A stretch of 64,000 nt of DNA from Bacteroidales bacterium (lineage in GTDB: Bacteria > Bacteroidota > Bacteroidia > Bacteroidales > P3): the NCBI GenBank assembly GCA_024400665.1, contig JAKSML010000001.1:1-64000 (forward strand), written 5' to 3'. Shown one piece after another: positions 26,253-34,563 of this stretch. The notes under the pieces are model-generated. The model saw nothing but the letters and a program-made list of their open reading frames with translations. It was not told where the DNA came from and did no database searches. The position numbers and the translations under genes are program-made. Within the stretch, counting starts at the first letter, position 1. Each line of letters starts with the position of its first letter.

Positions 26253-27014
26253 ATGTTAAATCCTGTTCAAGTTGAAAATGTCGGCGTAACCCGAGCTTCC
26301 AACGCCGCACATTATGAGTTCTTCTCCATGGTGATGAAGCGCACCACCGACATCACACTCGACCACCCCCTGTGGAAGCAGGCGGCGGAAGACTTTGCCA
26401 AAGCCTTCTCCGAGGAAGACTCCGCCTTCCGCCAGTACACCTCAAGCCTCCAGACCGAGCCGCTGAAGCTCGCCGACGAGGAGCGCGACAAACTCTATTC
26501 CGCCCTGCGTGATGCCATCAAGGCATACGTCAAATTCCCCGTTGCCGAAACCGCCGACGCCGCCAAGAAGCTGAAGCGTGTGTTGGACAACTACAACCTG
26601 CACATTGCCGACAACTACCTGAAGGAAAGCGGCACCATCGTGAACATCCTGCAAGACTTCGGCAACTACACCGCCGAACTGGACCTCCTCCGCCTGACCG
26701 ACATCGTAGCCCAGCTGCGCGAGGCCAACGACAAAGTGCGCAAGCTCCTGTCCGACCGCAACGTGGAACGCAGCACCTACATCCTCGGCGCGCTCAAAAC
26801 CGCCCGCAAGGCAAGCGACCAGGCCTACGCCATCCTCATCCTCTACACCAACGCCTACGCAGCCCTCAACCCCTCCAGCCGCGAGGCTGCGGACTTGGTG
26901 CGCCTCCTCAACGAAGACCTCAAGTACTTCCGCCAGCACGCCTACGGCAACGCCAGCAAAAAGGAAGAGCCTGAGCCCTCGCCCGAACCCGACGCCCCGG
27001 CAGACAACGAATAG
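26253..27014 (+). CDS. DUF6261 family protein
   Basis: A 253-residue, almost wholly helical protein without a signal peptide, matching the Bacteroidales DUF6261 family (NPVQVENVGVTRASNAAHY at the N-terminus; helical bundle; PSSREAADLVRLLNEDL near the end). The last 20 residues are a Glu/Pro-rich tail. The family has no known role. It is followed after 60 bp by a secreted HExxH protein of different base composition, so a functional link is doubtful. Confidence 0.8.
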   Translation: MLNPVQVENVGVTRASNAAHYEFFSMVMKRTTDITLDHPLWKQAAEDFAKAFSEEDSAFRQYTSSLQTEPLKLADEERDKLYSALRDAIKAYVKFPVAETADAAKKLKRVLDNYNLHIADNYLKESGTIVNILQDFGNYTAELDLLRLTDIVAQLREANDKVRKLLSDRNVERSTYILGALKTARKASDQAYAILILYTNAYAALNPSSREAADLVRLLNEDLKYFRQHAYGNASKKEEPEPSPEPDAPADNE

Positions 27015-27074
27015 CAGCCCTGCGTGTCGGACAACCCAACATTTTTTTTCATCAAATTTAAAAACTTATTTAAA

Positions 27075-28691
27075 ATGAGAACAACGAAATTATTTTTAAA
27101 GGCATTCACCGTGATTGCAGCAAGTGTAATTTTGTTCGCTTCCTGCAATAAAGATGAAGAAAACATCCAAGACCCCACTTTGCCAGCTGCAAAAACCGAA
27201 GGAAAAGTGCAATTGGGCAAAAAACTTGACAACGCCTATTCGGTGACGAATATGCAGAACGCATATCAAAAGCTCCGCGAAAGAGGCGAAATTACGGAGG
27301 ACATCACAATTTCCGAAACCCACACCTACATCAAGATTACCTCGATTGACAGCGCAGGATTGGACTTGTTGTTGAATGACACCAACATCGAACTGTTCAA
27401 CTATCCGCTGGACTACGAACTGATAGGGACTGGTGTGTATGAGCCGACTAACGATAGTTCGATACTCTACACTGTGATACCTGCTGGCTACAACCTCGGC
27501 AGCCACATCCAGTACCAAGTATTGGAACACTGCTATATCCCCGACGATAAAGCCAGCATTGCCGAACAGATGATAGAAGAAGAGTCGTTGCGACTGACAG
27601 GAAACCTGTCCGACGAACCAGAAAGCAAGGCTGGGAGTATTCCACAAGGCTACATTAAGGTTTACAACACCAATAGTGAGACGTATATCCCCGTTATGAA
27701 AGTGAAGGTGCGTACCAATACTTTGGTAAATATTCGCACTGCATATACCGATGAAAACGGATTCTACAAAATGGGTGGCAAATTTGTATGCAAACCCAAC
27801 TACACCATAGTTTATGAAAATCAAATAGGATTTAAGATTTGGGGAAATCTGGCTTTTTTGGCTCCTACCTATCTTTATTTAGGAACTCAGTCACAAACAG
27901 GCTTTTCTAAAAATATAACCACTAGTTCGGCTGGTTGGTCGTGGTCAACAATTAATAACGCTACATATATTTATTACCAACAAATTTGTCCACACTTTAC
28001 CATTAATAAGCCTTGTGACAATTTAAGAATATGGGCCACTCGCTCTGGTAACTGGGGTGGCTCAGCCCCAATGCTACATTATATGACATTGACACCTTCA
28101 TTCGTTATGTCATTAATAGCAATATATAGAATAAACGAAATGGCAGGAATTGCTGCTTCTGCATTAGCTGCTTTAGTGCATATTGCTATGCCAGATGTTT
28201 TTATTTTACAAGACTATGGGAATACAGACAAGATGTACAAACTGTTGTTTCATGAATTGTCGCACGCAAGCCATTTTTCAAAAGTAGGTTCTGGATATTG
28301 GAATACATATATTGGACAGATCATAGTAAATGGTGGATATGGTGATACAGGAAATAGTTATAATGGTGTTATAGGTGTTGGGGAAATGTGGGCTAATTAT
28401 TTTGAAGATATTGCATTCGCATATTATAAAGGAAATACAGAGGTTTGGTGTTCACATTATGACAATGATGATGATGGTATTGATGAGTACGAATGGTTTG
28501 CGCCATGCTTACTACACGAAGTCTCAAGTGAGGTACCTGGTATGACTCCTAATATGTATTTTTATTGTTTGACAAGCAACACATATAATCAAGTCGCATA
28601 TAAAAATAGCCTAATAGCTACGTATGGCATTATAAATGGAATTGATTATTCTAGTACTATCGAAGAAATTTTTGAGAATAATGGATTTTAA
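27075..28691 (+). CDS. HExxH metallopeptidase-like lipoprotein
   Basis: A 538-residue lipoprotein: signal peptide and lipobox ending ILFASC. Around residue 393 is HELSHASHF, a zinc HExxH motif, and 40 residues on GVGEMWANYFEDIA gives a possible third ligand (Glu437), as in gluzincin peptidases. Residues about 60-250 are a different, beta-rich region. Start 27075 directly begins the signal peptide; the frame opens earlier at 27024. Base composition changes inside the gene: the first 250 codons resemble the genome, the rest is much more AT rich, suggesting a chimera. Three small lipoprotein genes follow on the same strand. Confidence 0.8.
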   Translation: MRTTKLFLKAFTVIAASVILFASCNKDEENIQDPTLPAAKTEGKVQLGKKLDNAYSVTNMQNAYQKLRERGEITEDITISETHTYIKITSIDSAGLDLLLNDTNIELFNYPLDYELIGTGVYEPTNDSSILYTVIPAGYNLGSHIQYQVLEHCYIPDDKASIAEQMIEEESLRLTGNLSDEPESKAGSIPQGYIKVYNTNSETYIPVMKVKVRTNTLVNIRTAYTDENGFYKMGGKFVCKPNYTIVYENQIGFKIWGNLAFLAPTYLYLGTQSQTGFSKNITTSSAGWSWSTINNATYIYYQQICPHFTINKPCDNLRIWATRSGNWGGSAPMLHYMTLTPSFVMSLIAIYRINEMAGIAASALAALVHIAMPDVFILQDYGNTDKMYKLLFHELSHASHFSKVGSGYWNTYIGQIIVNGGYGDTGNSYNGVIGVGEMWANYFEDIAFAYYKGNTEVWCSHYDNDDDGIDEYEWFAPCLLHEVSSEVPGMTPNMYFYCLTSNTYNQVAYKNSLIATYGIINGIDYSSTIEEIFENNGF

Positions 28692-28703
28692 TAATCAGAT
28701 ATT

Positions 28704-29210
28704 ATGAAAAATATGAAAAAATCGCTATCTATAATTGTTGCGCTGACCATGTCAACAATAATGTTCACTTCATGTGACCCTCATGAGGTGTTCGATTATG
28801 GTGACGAAGACTGGTACAGCAATGCGTGGATTTACAACAACACTTCGGACACGCTGGCTGTGGAATTTCCCACAGGCAGTCCGACCGTTACAACAGAGTT
28901 GAAGTTGGTCTATCCGTCGGATACAATTTTGTATTCCTATTCTAAGTTGTATGAGGACTCGGAGGGAAGACCCTATGCGTCCTACTGGGAGATAATGCGA
29001 GACAATTTCGGCGACATGCACCCTGTCCGCATATTTTTGAAGGATAACGACAGCGTGCTGATGCAGTTCAACCCGCCGTGCCGCGACATGGGCGACACCA
29101 ACAGCATCTTCAACAGCCATTCATGGTCGAGCGTCCGCACAGGGAAAGATAACAGGTACGTGCGTTCCACGTTCACCATCACTGAGGCCGACTACGGGCA
29201 TTTCTTCTAA
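28704..29210 (+). CDS. Small lipoprotein, tandem family copy 1
   Basis: A 168-residue lipoprotein (lipobox IMFTSC) with no named family. Its last 65 residues (NPPCRDMGDTNSIFNSHSW and RSTFTITEADYGHFF) are shared with the two copies that follow, while the middle differs. It begins 12 bp after the HExxH gene, so is probably cotranscribed with it. Its own signal peptide differs from those of copies 2 and 3. Surface display and binding are guesses. Confidence 0.75.
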   Translation: MKNMKKSLSIIVALTMSTIMFTSCDPHEVFDYGDEDWYSNAWIYNNTSDTLAVEFPTGSPTVTTELKLVYPSDTILYSYSKLYEDSEGRPYASYWEIMRDNFGDMHPVRIFLKDNDSVLMQFNPPCRDMGDTNSIFNSHSWSSVRTGKDNRYVRSTFTITEADYGHFF

Positions 29211-29231
29211 TCCAATGCTAATACTAATATT

Positions 29232-29714
29232 ATGAGAAAGATATTTTCTACAATGCTAATCATTCTGGCGGTCACAGCCGCATTCTCGTCATGCGACCCA
29301 GATCCAGAGGGCTCTCTAAGAAGCAATTGTTGGATTGACAACAGCACTTCAGACACGCTCGTGCTGAAAACGATGTGGCGCAATCGTCCCCAAAATGACA
29401 CTGTGATTTTGAAATTGCTCCCTCACGATACGACTTTCTTCTGTGCTGCAAACGCAGAGTACCTCGGACAGGGAAACACGTACAATTCCTATTGGGAAAT
29501 ATTTGCAAGCTATGACCAAGAGGAGTTGAGCCCGATAGAGATTTATAGGCATGACACCTTGGTGGCAAAATGGACTCCGCCGTGTCGTGACATGGGCGAT
29601 ACCAACAGCTGGTATAACAAAAACTCATGGAGCTCTGTCCATCAAGGCCGCCACAACCTCCAAGTGCGTTCCACGTTCACCATCACTGAGGCCGACTACG
29701 GGCATTTCTTCTAA
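29232..29714 (+). CDS. Small lipoprotein, tandem family copy 2
   Basis: A 160-residue lipoprotein (MRKIFSTMLIILAVTAAFSS then C). The signal peptide DNA is identical to that of copy 3, the C-terminal 15 residues RSTFTITEADYGHFF are identical in all three copies, and the mature N-terminal 90 residues have diverged. A perfect 127-bp repeat (29161-29287 and 29665-29791) spans each intergenic junction, so the gene sits in a 504-bp duplicated unit. Confidence 0.75.
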   Translation: MRKIFSTMLIILAVTAAFSSCDPDPEGSLRSNCWIDNSTSDTLVLKTMWRNRPQNDTVILKLLPHDTTFFCAANAEYLGQGNTYNSYWEIFASYDQEELSPIEIYRHDTLVAKWTPPCRDMGDTNSWYNKNSWSSVHQGRHNLQVRSTFTITEADYGHFF

Positions 29715-29735
29715 TCCAATGCTAATACTAATATT

Positions 29736-30218
29736 ATGAGAAAGATATTTTCTACAATGCTAATCATTCTGGCGGTCACAGCCGCATTCTCTTCGTGCGT
29801 GTTTTTTTGGGAACCAGTGCCCGAAGGCCCAGAAGTAAGCAACGCATGGGTGTATAACCACACTACGGATACATTGGTGTTGTGTACTCATAGCTATACG
29901 ATGAGGTATGAAACAGATACATTAGTATTGCCGCCCCACGACACAACATTTTTCATTTCGCACGATGGTCCACTTGAGGAGCCGTATGATTCCTATTGGG
30001 GCTGGATGGCATTGCGGGACACCTCCAAATTGTATCCAATATACATATACAAAGATAGCACATTGATTATTCAATGGAATCCGCCGTGCCGTGAAATGGG
30101 CGACACCCACAGCTGGTACAACGAAAGGTCATGGGATGTCGTTAAGCAGGGATGGCGAAACAGAATGCGCCGTTCCACATTCACCATCACCGAGGCCGAC
30201 TACGGGCATTTCTTCTAA
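29736..30218 (+). CDS. Small lipoprotein, tandem family copy 3
   Basis: A 160-residue lipoprotein, same signal peptide and same ending (NPPCREMGDTHSWYNERSW, RSTFTITEADYGHFF) as its upstream neighbours, with its own variable middle (SNAWVYNHTTDTLVL and a PHDTTFFI strand shared loosely with copy 2). Last gene of the set; a GC-rich terminator follows 28 bp later. Function unknown. Confidence 0.75.
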   Translation: MRKIFSTMLIILAVTAAFSSCVFFWEPVPEGPEVSNAWVYNHTTDTLVLCTHSYTMRYETDTLVLPPHDTTFFISHDGPLEEPYDSYWGWMALRDTSKLYPIYIYKDSTLIIQWNPPCREMGDTHSWYNERSWDVVKQGWRNRMRRSTFTITEADYGHFF

Positions 30219-30245
30219 TCCGTCGCAGCCTGCGCTGTTTATGGC

Positions 30246-30271
30246 AAAGCCGCCCAAGGTTGGGCGGCTTT
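30246..30271 (+). terminator. Terminator after the lipoprotein triplet
   Basis: AAAGCCGCCCAA and TTGGGCGGCTTT form a perfect stem, followed by GTCGTTTTG. Confidence 0.75.
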
Positions 30272-30381
30272 GTCGTTTTGTGCGGAGTCTGTTTTGATGG
30301 CTTGCGCCGCCGCCCCTTGTCGCTGCAAGCCGCCCGTGCAGGGCTGCAACGCGATGCCGAAGGCGGAAAAGTAGCCGTCGG

Positions 30382-30717
30382 CAGCCCTCAAGGTCTATTT
30401 TGAGTGCGGGGAATGGCTTTTGCAGGGCTCCGACAGCGTGTCGCGATGCAAAAAGTAGCAAGATTCAGCCCTCAAGGTCAATTTTGAGCCCTCTAAGTCA
30501 CTTTTGTCGGCTGAATACGCCTATTTTGAGTACAAAAAGTAGGAATATTCAGCCCTCAAGGTCTATTTTGAGTCAAAAAACGCATTTTGCGTCCGATCAG
30601 CAGCTACTTTTCGTGCTCCGACACGCTGTCGTCGGCCCGCAACGCCTACTTTTCGTGTTCCGACATGCTGTCGTCGGCCTCCGCCACTTGTTTTTCGTGC
30701 TCCGACATGCTGTCGGA
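30382..30717. repeat. 42-bp-period repeat array
   Basis: Eight units of 42 bp. CAGCCCTCAAGGTC begins at 30382, 30466 and 30550 (84 apart), while TTTTCGTG(C/T)TCCGACA(C/T)GC recurs 42 apart (about 30609, 30651, 30693). Units alternate between two related types in the first half and become uniform in the second. Because 42 is a multiple of 3, open frames run through by chance; they do not resemble a real protein. The rest of 30272-30909 holds related fragments and no gene. Confidence 0.75.
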
Positions 30718-30779
30718 GAGATATTCGAGTTCCAAAACAAGTTGCTTTCGCGAAACTCCAGTACGCAAATGCTCATAAC

Positions 30780-30816
30780 GCAGCACGTCCGCATATCATG
30801 TGCGGACGTGCTGTTT
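30780..30816 (+). terminator. Strong hairpin, terminator-like
   Basis: AGCACGTCCGCA and TGCGGACGTGCT pair perfectly around a short loop, with GTTTGTTTG after it. Nothing on the plus strand clearly ends here except the repeat array, so it may be part of the repeat unit instead. Confidence 0.55.
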
Positions 30817-30909
30817 GTTTGATTGATTTATTCGAAATATGCCCCGCTTTTCGAGCGTCCTTTTCCCAAAAGGGACGGTGGCGGAAGCCGTCATTTGTCA
30901 GTTCGCCAA

Positions 30910-32142
30910 TCACTGGTCCAGTTCGGCGGGCTGCTTGGAGGCTTTTTTGCTGCCTTCGTAAAGCTCGAAGTGGAGGAAGCGGCAGTCGAGCTGGCCGTTG
31001 AGGAGGGGGATTTTCTGCGAGGGCTTGAGGCCGATGTGCTTCATGGCTTCGAAGTCGCTGGTGATGAGCCACACGTCGCAGTTTTCGCCGTATTTCTTCT
31101 TGAAGGTGTCGCCGAGGAGTTCGTACATGGCGTTGAGGTCCTCAATCTTGATGCGCTCGCCGTAGGGCGGGTTGGTGACGATGAGGGTGCGGCCCTCGGG
31201 CGGGTCTTGGTCTTCGAAGGAGCCGTTGAAGAGCATGACGTCGTGGTGGAGCTTGGTGTATTCGAGGTTTTTCTCGGCCTGTTCGAGCACCTGCATGTCG
31301 ATGTCGTTGCCCCATATCTCGCAGTCGAAGTCGCCCGCGCCGATCTTACGGTCTTCTTGTGCCTTGACGCTCTTCCACTCGCCGAGGTTGAATTCTTTCC
31401 AGCGTTTGAAGGCGAATTTGTCGCCGCGGTAGTACTGCGCGGGGATGTTGTTGGCGAGCATGGCGGCTTCGATGACGAGGGTGCCGGAGCCGCACATGGG
31501 GTCGTAGAAGTTGGTGTCGCACTTCCAGCCGGCGAGTTTGATCATGCCGGCGGCGAGGACTTCGTTGATGGGGGCGATGCCCACGGCCTGGCGGTAGCCG
31601 CGCTTGTGGAGGGAGTCGCCGCTGGAGTTGATGAGGAGGGTGACGTGGTTGTCGCGGATGTGGAGGTTGAACTTGTAGTCGGCGTTCTCGGTATCGACGG
31701 TGGGGCGCTGGCCGAAGTTGCGGCGGAAGCGGTCCACGATGGCGTCCTTGGTCTTGAGGGCGGCGTAATAGGAATGGGTGAAGACCTCGCCGCTGGTGGT
31801 GCTGTCGATCATGAAGGTGCAATCGACGTCGAGGATTTTCTCCCACTTGATTTTATAGACTTGGTCGTAGAGCTCCTGGTCGTCGTTGGCGTCGAACTCT
31901 GCGAAAGGTTTGAGGATGGCCAGGGCGGTGCGGCAGGTGTAGTTGGCGCGGTAGAGCACCCGCATGTCGCCCTCGAAGGTCACGGCGCGCGCGCCGCACT
32001 CGATGTTCTCGGCACCGCAGCCTTTCAGTTCTTCGGCCAGCACCTCTTCGAGGCCCATCATGGTCTTGGCGACCATCTTGAAACGTTCTCTGCTGGTGTT
32101 TTGTACCGGCACCACTTTGCCGTTTTGTTTCTGAATTATCAT
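30910..32142 (-). CDS. rlmL: THUMP-domain 23S rRNA guanine methyltransferase
   Basis: A 410-residue methyltransferase of the RlmL/YcbY N-terminal type, which makes m2G in 23S rRNA. A ferredoxin-like plus THUMP region (residues about 23-180) is followed by a Rossmann domain with DPMCGSGTLVIEAAMLA for SAM binding and the catalytic NPPYGERI. It lacks the second (RlmK) methyltransferase half found in E. coli, as usual in Bacteroidota. Last gene of the nadC-brkB-rlmL set, 22 bp after brkB. Confidence 0.9.
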   Translation of the reverse strand: MIIQKQNGKVVPVQNTSRERFKMVAKTMMGLEEVLAEELKGCGAENIECGARAVTFEGDMRVLYRANYTCRTALAILKPFAEFDANDDQELYDQVYKIKWEKILDVDCTFMIDSTTSGEVFTHSYYAALKTKDAIVDRFRRNFGQRPTVDTENADYKFNLHIRDNHVTLLINSSGDSLHKRGYRQAVGIAPINEVLAAGMIKLAGWKCDTNFYDPMCGSGTLVIEAAMLANNIPAQYYRGDKFAFKRWKEFNLGEWKSVKAQEDRKIGAGDFDCEIWGNDIDMQVLEQAEKNLEYTKLHHDVMLFNGSFEDQDPPEGRTLIVTNPPYGERIKIEDLNAMYELLGDTFKKKYGENCDVWLITSDFEAMKHIGLKPSQKIPLLNGQLDCRFLHFELYEGSKKASKQPAELDQ

Positions 32143-32164
32143 AGTTTATAATGTTTATTTTTTT

Positions 32165-33163
32165 CTAATGAATGGAGTCTGTGCTTTGCGGCTCGCGATG
32201 CCAATGGCGGATGCGGTGGCGCACGGTGCGGCCGCGCAGGGTACCGTCGAGGATGGCGGTGTTCAGCTCGTAGCCCAGCATGATGACCAGGCAGTTGAGG
32301 AACAGCCACAGCATGATGACCAGCACCGTGCCGATGGAGCCGTAGAGGAGGTTGTATTGCTCAAAGTTAGAGATATAGACCTTGAAGCCCCACGAGAGCA
32401 GCATGAACATGATGGTGGCAAACACCGCGCCCGAGGAGAAGAAGCCCACGCGCTGTTTCTTCAAGGGAATGATATAGTATATGCAGCTGAGGGTGAGGAG
32501 CGCCATGGCCACGAGGATGACCCACCTCCCGATGCCTATCACCCAGAAGGTGAACGACCCGTGCACCAGCAGCCCTTTCTTGAACAGCCACATCAGGATG
32601 GTCTTGTAGCCGAGCATCAGCACCAGCATCAGCACCACCATGACGTACAGCAGGAACACCAGCAGGATGCACAGCGGATACCGCTTCAAGAACTTGCGCC
32701 GCTCCTTGCTGCGGTCCGAGAAGTACATCATCATGCCGTGCACCGCGTTTGCGGCCAGTATGATGGAAGCAATGAAACCAATGGAAAGCAAGCTCTTATG
32801 CTTGTGGCCCATGACGTCGTTAATCGTGTCCGCCAAGGGGGCGAAAATCTTCTCCGGAATGATTTGCTGCAGCTGGAACAGCAGCTCGTCCTGCAAGCCG
32901 TCGAACGGCAGGAAGGCAATCAACGTGAACATGAAGATGAGCAGCGGAGGCAGCGCCATCAGGAACGAGAACGCCAAGCCCTTCGACGCGCGCCACAAGT
33001 CGCCGTTGGCGATGCCGCGCAGAAGGTAGCTCACCACGTCGTACAGCGGCACCCCTTTGTTGCCCGGCAGCGACACATTCCGCACCCAATAGTTGCAGTA
33101 ACGCACCGCCCTGCTGCGCACAACCCTCTGCACCAAACCCTTTATTTTTTCAATCACCTTCAT
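32165..33163 (-). CDS. YihY/BrkB family inner-membrane protein
   Basis: A 332-residue polytopic membrane protein with about six transmembrane segments (for example FSFLMALPPLLIFMFTLIAF, LLVFLLYVMVVLMLVLML, VLVIMLWLFLNCLVIMLGYE). It matches the YihY/UPF0761 family, formerly called ribonuclease BN, but that activity belongs to another protein. Transport substrate unknown. The C-terminal tail is Arg/His rich. A heptamer element lies between it and nadC. Confidence 0.9.
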   Translation of the reverse strand: MKVIEKIKGLVQRVVRSRAVRYCNYWVRNVSLPGNKGVPLYDVVSYLLRGIANGDLWRASKGLAFSFLMALPPLLIFMFTLIAFLPFDGLQDELLFQLQQIIPEKIFAPLADTINDVMGHKHKSLLSIGFIASIILAANAVHGMMMYFSDRSKERRKFLKRYPLCILLVFLLYVMVVLMLVLMLGYKTILMWLFKKGLLVHGSFTFWVIGIGRWVILVAMALLTLSCIYYIIPLKKQRVGFFSSGAVFATIMFMLLSWGFKVYISNFEQYNLLYGSIGTVLVIMLWLFLNCLVIMLGYELNTAILDGTLRGRTVRHRIRHWHREPQSTDSIH

Positions 33164-33169
33164 AATATG

Positions 33170-33247
33170 CGAACTGTGATCTGTGACCCGTGAACTGGCG
33201 AATGGACTCGTATCGTCCGTTCACAGTTCACTGATCACAGGTCACAA
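33170..33247. repeat. Heptamer element (GTGATCT type)
   Basis: Left arm GTGATCTGTGACCCGTGAAC, right arm GTTCACAGTTCACTGATCAC plus AGGTCACA, both of 7-base period and mutually complementary, around GGCGAATGGACTCGTATCG. It fills the nadC-brkB gap and ends 3 bp from the nadC stop. Confidence 0.7.
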
Positions 33248-33250
33248 ATA

Positions 33251-34120
33251 CTACTTCTTCACCAATGAAATGTCCATGCTCTTGATGTGATGCGTGAGGG
33301 CGCCCACGGAGATGAAATCGACGCCCGTCTCGGCGTATGCCCGCAGCGTCACCTCAGTGATGCCGCCGCTGGCCTCGGTCTCATACTTCCCGTCGATGCG
33401 TTTCACAGCCTTCTTCAGCGTCTCCACGTCGAAGTTGTCCAGCATGATGCGGTCCACGCCGCCGTGTGCCATCACCTGTTCCAGCTCATCAAGGTTACGC
33501 ACCTCAATCTCAATCTTCAGCTCCTTACCCTTCTCTTTCAGATAAGCGTGCGTGCGGTCGATAGCCGCCTCAATGCCGCCGGCGAAATCAATGTGGTTAT
33601 CTTTCAGCATCACCATGTCGTACAATCCGATACGGTGGTTGGTGCCGCCTCCGCACTTCACGGCATACTTCTCCAGCAGACGCATGTTGGGCGTCGTCTT
33701 ACGGGTGTCAAGCAACTGAGTATGGAGACCGTCGAGCATATCGACCAACAAATGCGTCTGCGTAGCGATACCGCTGAGACGCTGCATAAAGTTCAGCGCC
33801 GTCCGTTCCGCAGTCAGGATAACCCCTGCCGCACCCTCTATCGTCATCAGCTCGTCGCCCTTTTTCACCCTCTCGCCGTCCCGCTTTAGGGGCGTCACCT
33901 TCATAGGCATCTGGCTGTGGTAAAACGAATCGTTCACAAAATGGAACACACGCTCGCCCACCTCCATACCGCAAAGTATGCCGTCTTGTTTTGCCACCAT
34001 TTTTGCTGTCCCAGTGGCAGTTGTAGGAATGCAGGCCAAAGTGCTATGGTCGCCGTCGCCCACATCTTCGAGCAGCGCCATACGAATCAATTCGTCCAAA
34101 TTAGGGATGTTGGTCATCAT
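33251..34120 (-). CDS. nadC: Quinolinate phosphoribosyltransferase NadC
   Basis: A 289-residue enzyme converting quinolinate and PRPP to nicotinate mononucleotide in NAD synthesis. Family stretches: LLEDVGDGDHST, ERTALNFMQRLSGIAT, DTRKTTPNMRLLEKYAVKCG, NHRIGLYDMVMLKDNHIDF, EVRNLDEL, EASGGITEVTLRAYAETGVD. Full length. ATG 34117 is an equally good start, one codon on. The -7 box is at 34145. No nadA or nadB is in the window. Confidence 0.96.
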   Translation of the reverse strand: MMTNIPNLDELIRMALLEDVGDGDHSTLACIPTTATGTAKMVAKQDGILCGMEVGERVFHFVNDSFYHSQMPMKVTPLKRDGERVKKGDELMTIEGAAGVILTAERTALNFMQRLSGIATQTHLLVDMLDGLHTQLLDTRKTTPNMRLLEKYAVKCGGGTNHRIGLYDMVMLKDNHIDFAGGIEAAIDRTHAYLKEKGKELKIEIEVRNLDELEQVMAHGGVDRIMLDNFDVETLKKAVKRIDGKYETEASGGITEVTLRAYAETGVDFISVGALTHHIKSMDISLVKK

Positions 34121-34144
34121 GTCAAATAGCTATTTTTCAAAATG

Positions 34145-34152
34145 CAAAAATA
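34145..34152 (-). promoter_or_regulatory. -7 box TATTTTTG for nadC
   Basis: The minus strand reads TTCGTATTTTTGCATT about 25 bases before the nadC start. Confidence 0.65.
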
Positions 34153-34551
34153 CGAAAATTTTCCCACATATCAGCGATAATAATGCAAAAAAGATTAAAC
34201 CTATTTGTTTTCAAACGCTTACAATGCATTTTTCTGCCAGCTGGCGCACTTTGCTGCCTTCAAAACAGGCGTTTTGAGAATAGGTTTTCTGTCATTTTAG
34301 GTCGCCCGAGAGAAGAGAGGCAATCTCCGCCCCTGCGAGCGAAGCGAAGGCGGAGCTATAGCGAAGGAATAGCGAACGCTTTTTTGAGAAGAATGAGGGC
34401 ACCTCTGCCCGTTTTTCGTTCTTCCTCCGCGGCTGTTTGGCACGGCTTGCACAACTTCCATTTAGTATAGAACACATTAATTATATATAGATTATGGATT
34501 GCCATGGGATGGTGCTGCGATGAATTTTTCTCTCATATCGTTTTTTTTTCG
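34153..34551. other. Gap between divergent nadC and cinA
   Basis: No gene. A degenerate patch at 34328-34363 (CTCCGCCCCTGCGAGCGAAG then GCGGAGCTATAG) carries the AGCTCCGC word of the interspersed 11-mer family in palindromic form, followed by TAGCGAA repeats and a T-run. Confidence 0.45.
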
Positions 34552-34559
34552 TAATTTTG
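34552..34559 (+). promoter_or_regulatory. -7 box TAATTTTG touching cinA start
   Basis: TTTTTTCGTAATTTTGCAGC matches the consensus, but only four bases separate it from the cinA ATG at 34564. Transcription would start at or within a base or two of the start codon, implying a leaderless mRNA. Confidence 0.6.
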
Positions 34560-34563
34560 CAGC

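Noticed and set aside
30382..30717. Possible CRISPR array
   Set aside because: Units are contiguous 42-mers with gradual drift; there are no constant repeats separated by unique spacers and no cas gene.
30400..30822. 140-residue open frame through the 42-bp repeats
   Set aside because: The repeat length is a multiple of three, so any stop-free frame stays open; the translation is a degenerate 14-residue repeat and other frames are open too.
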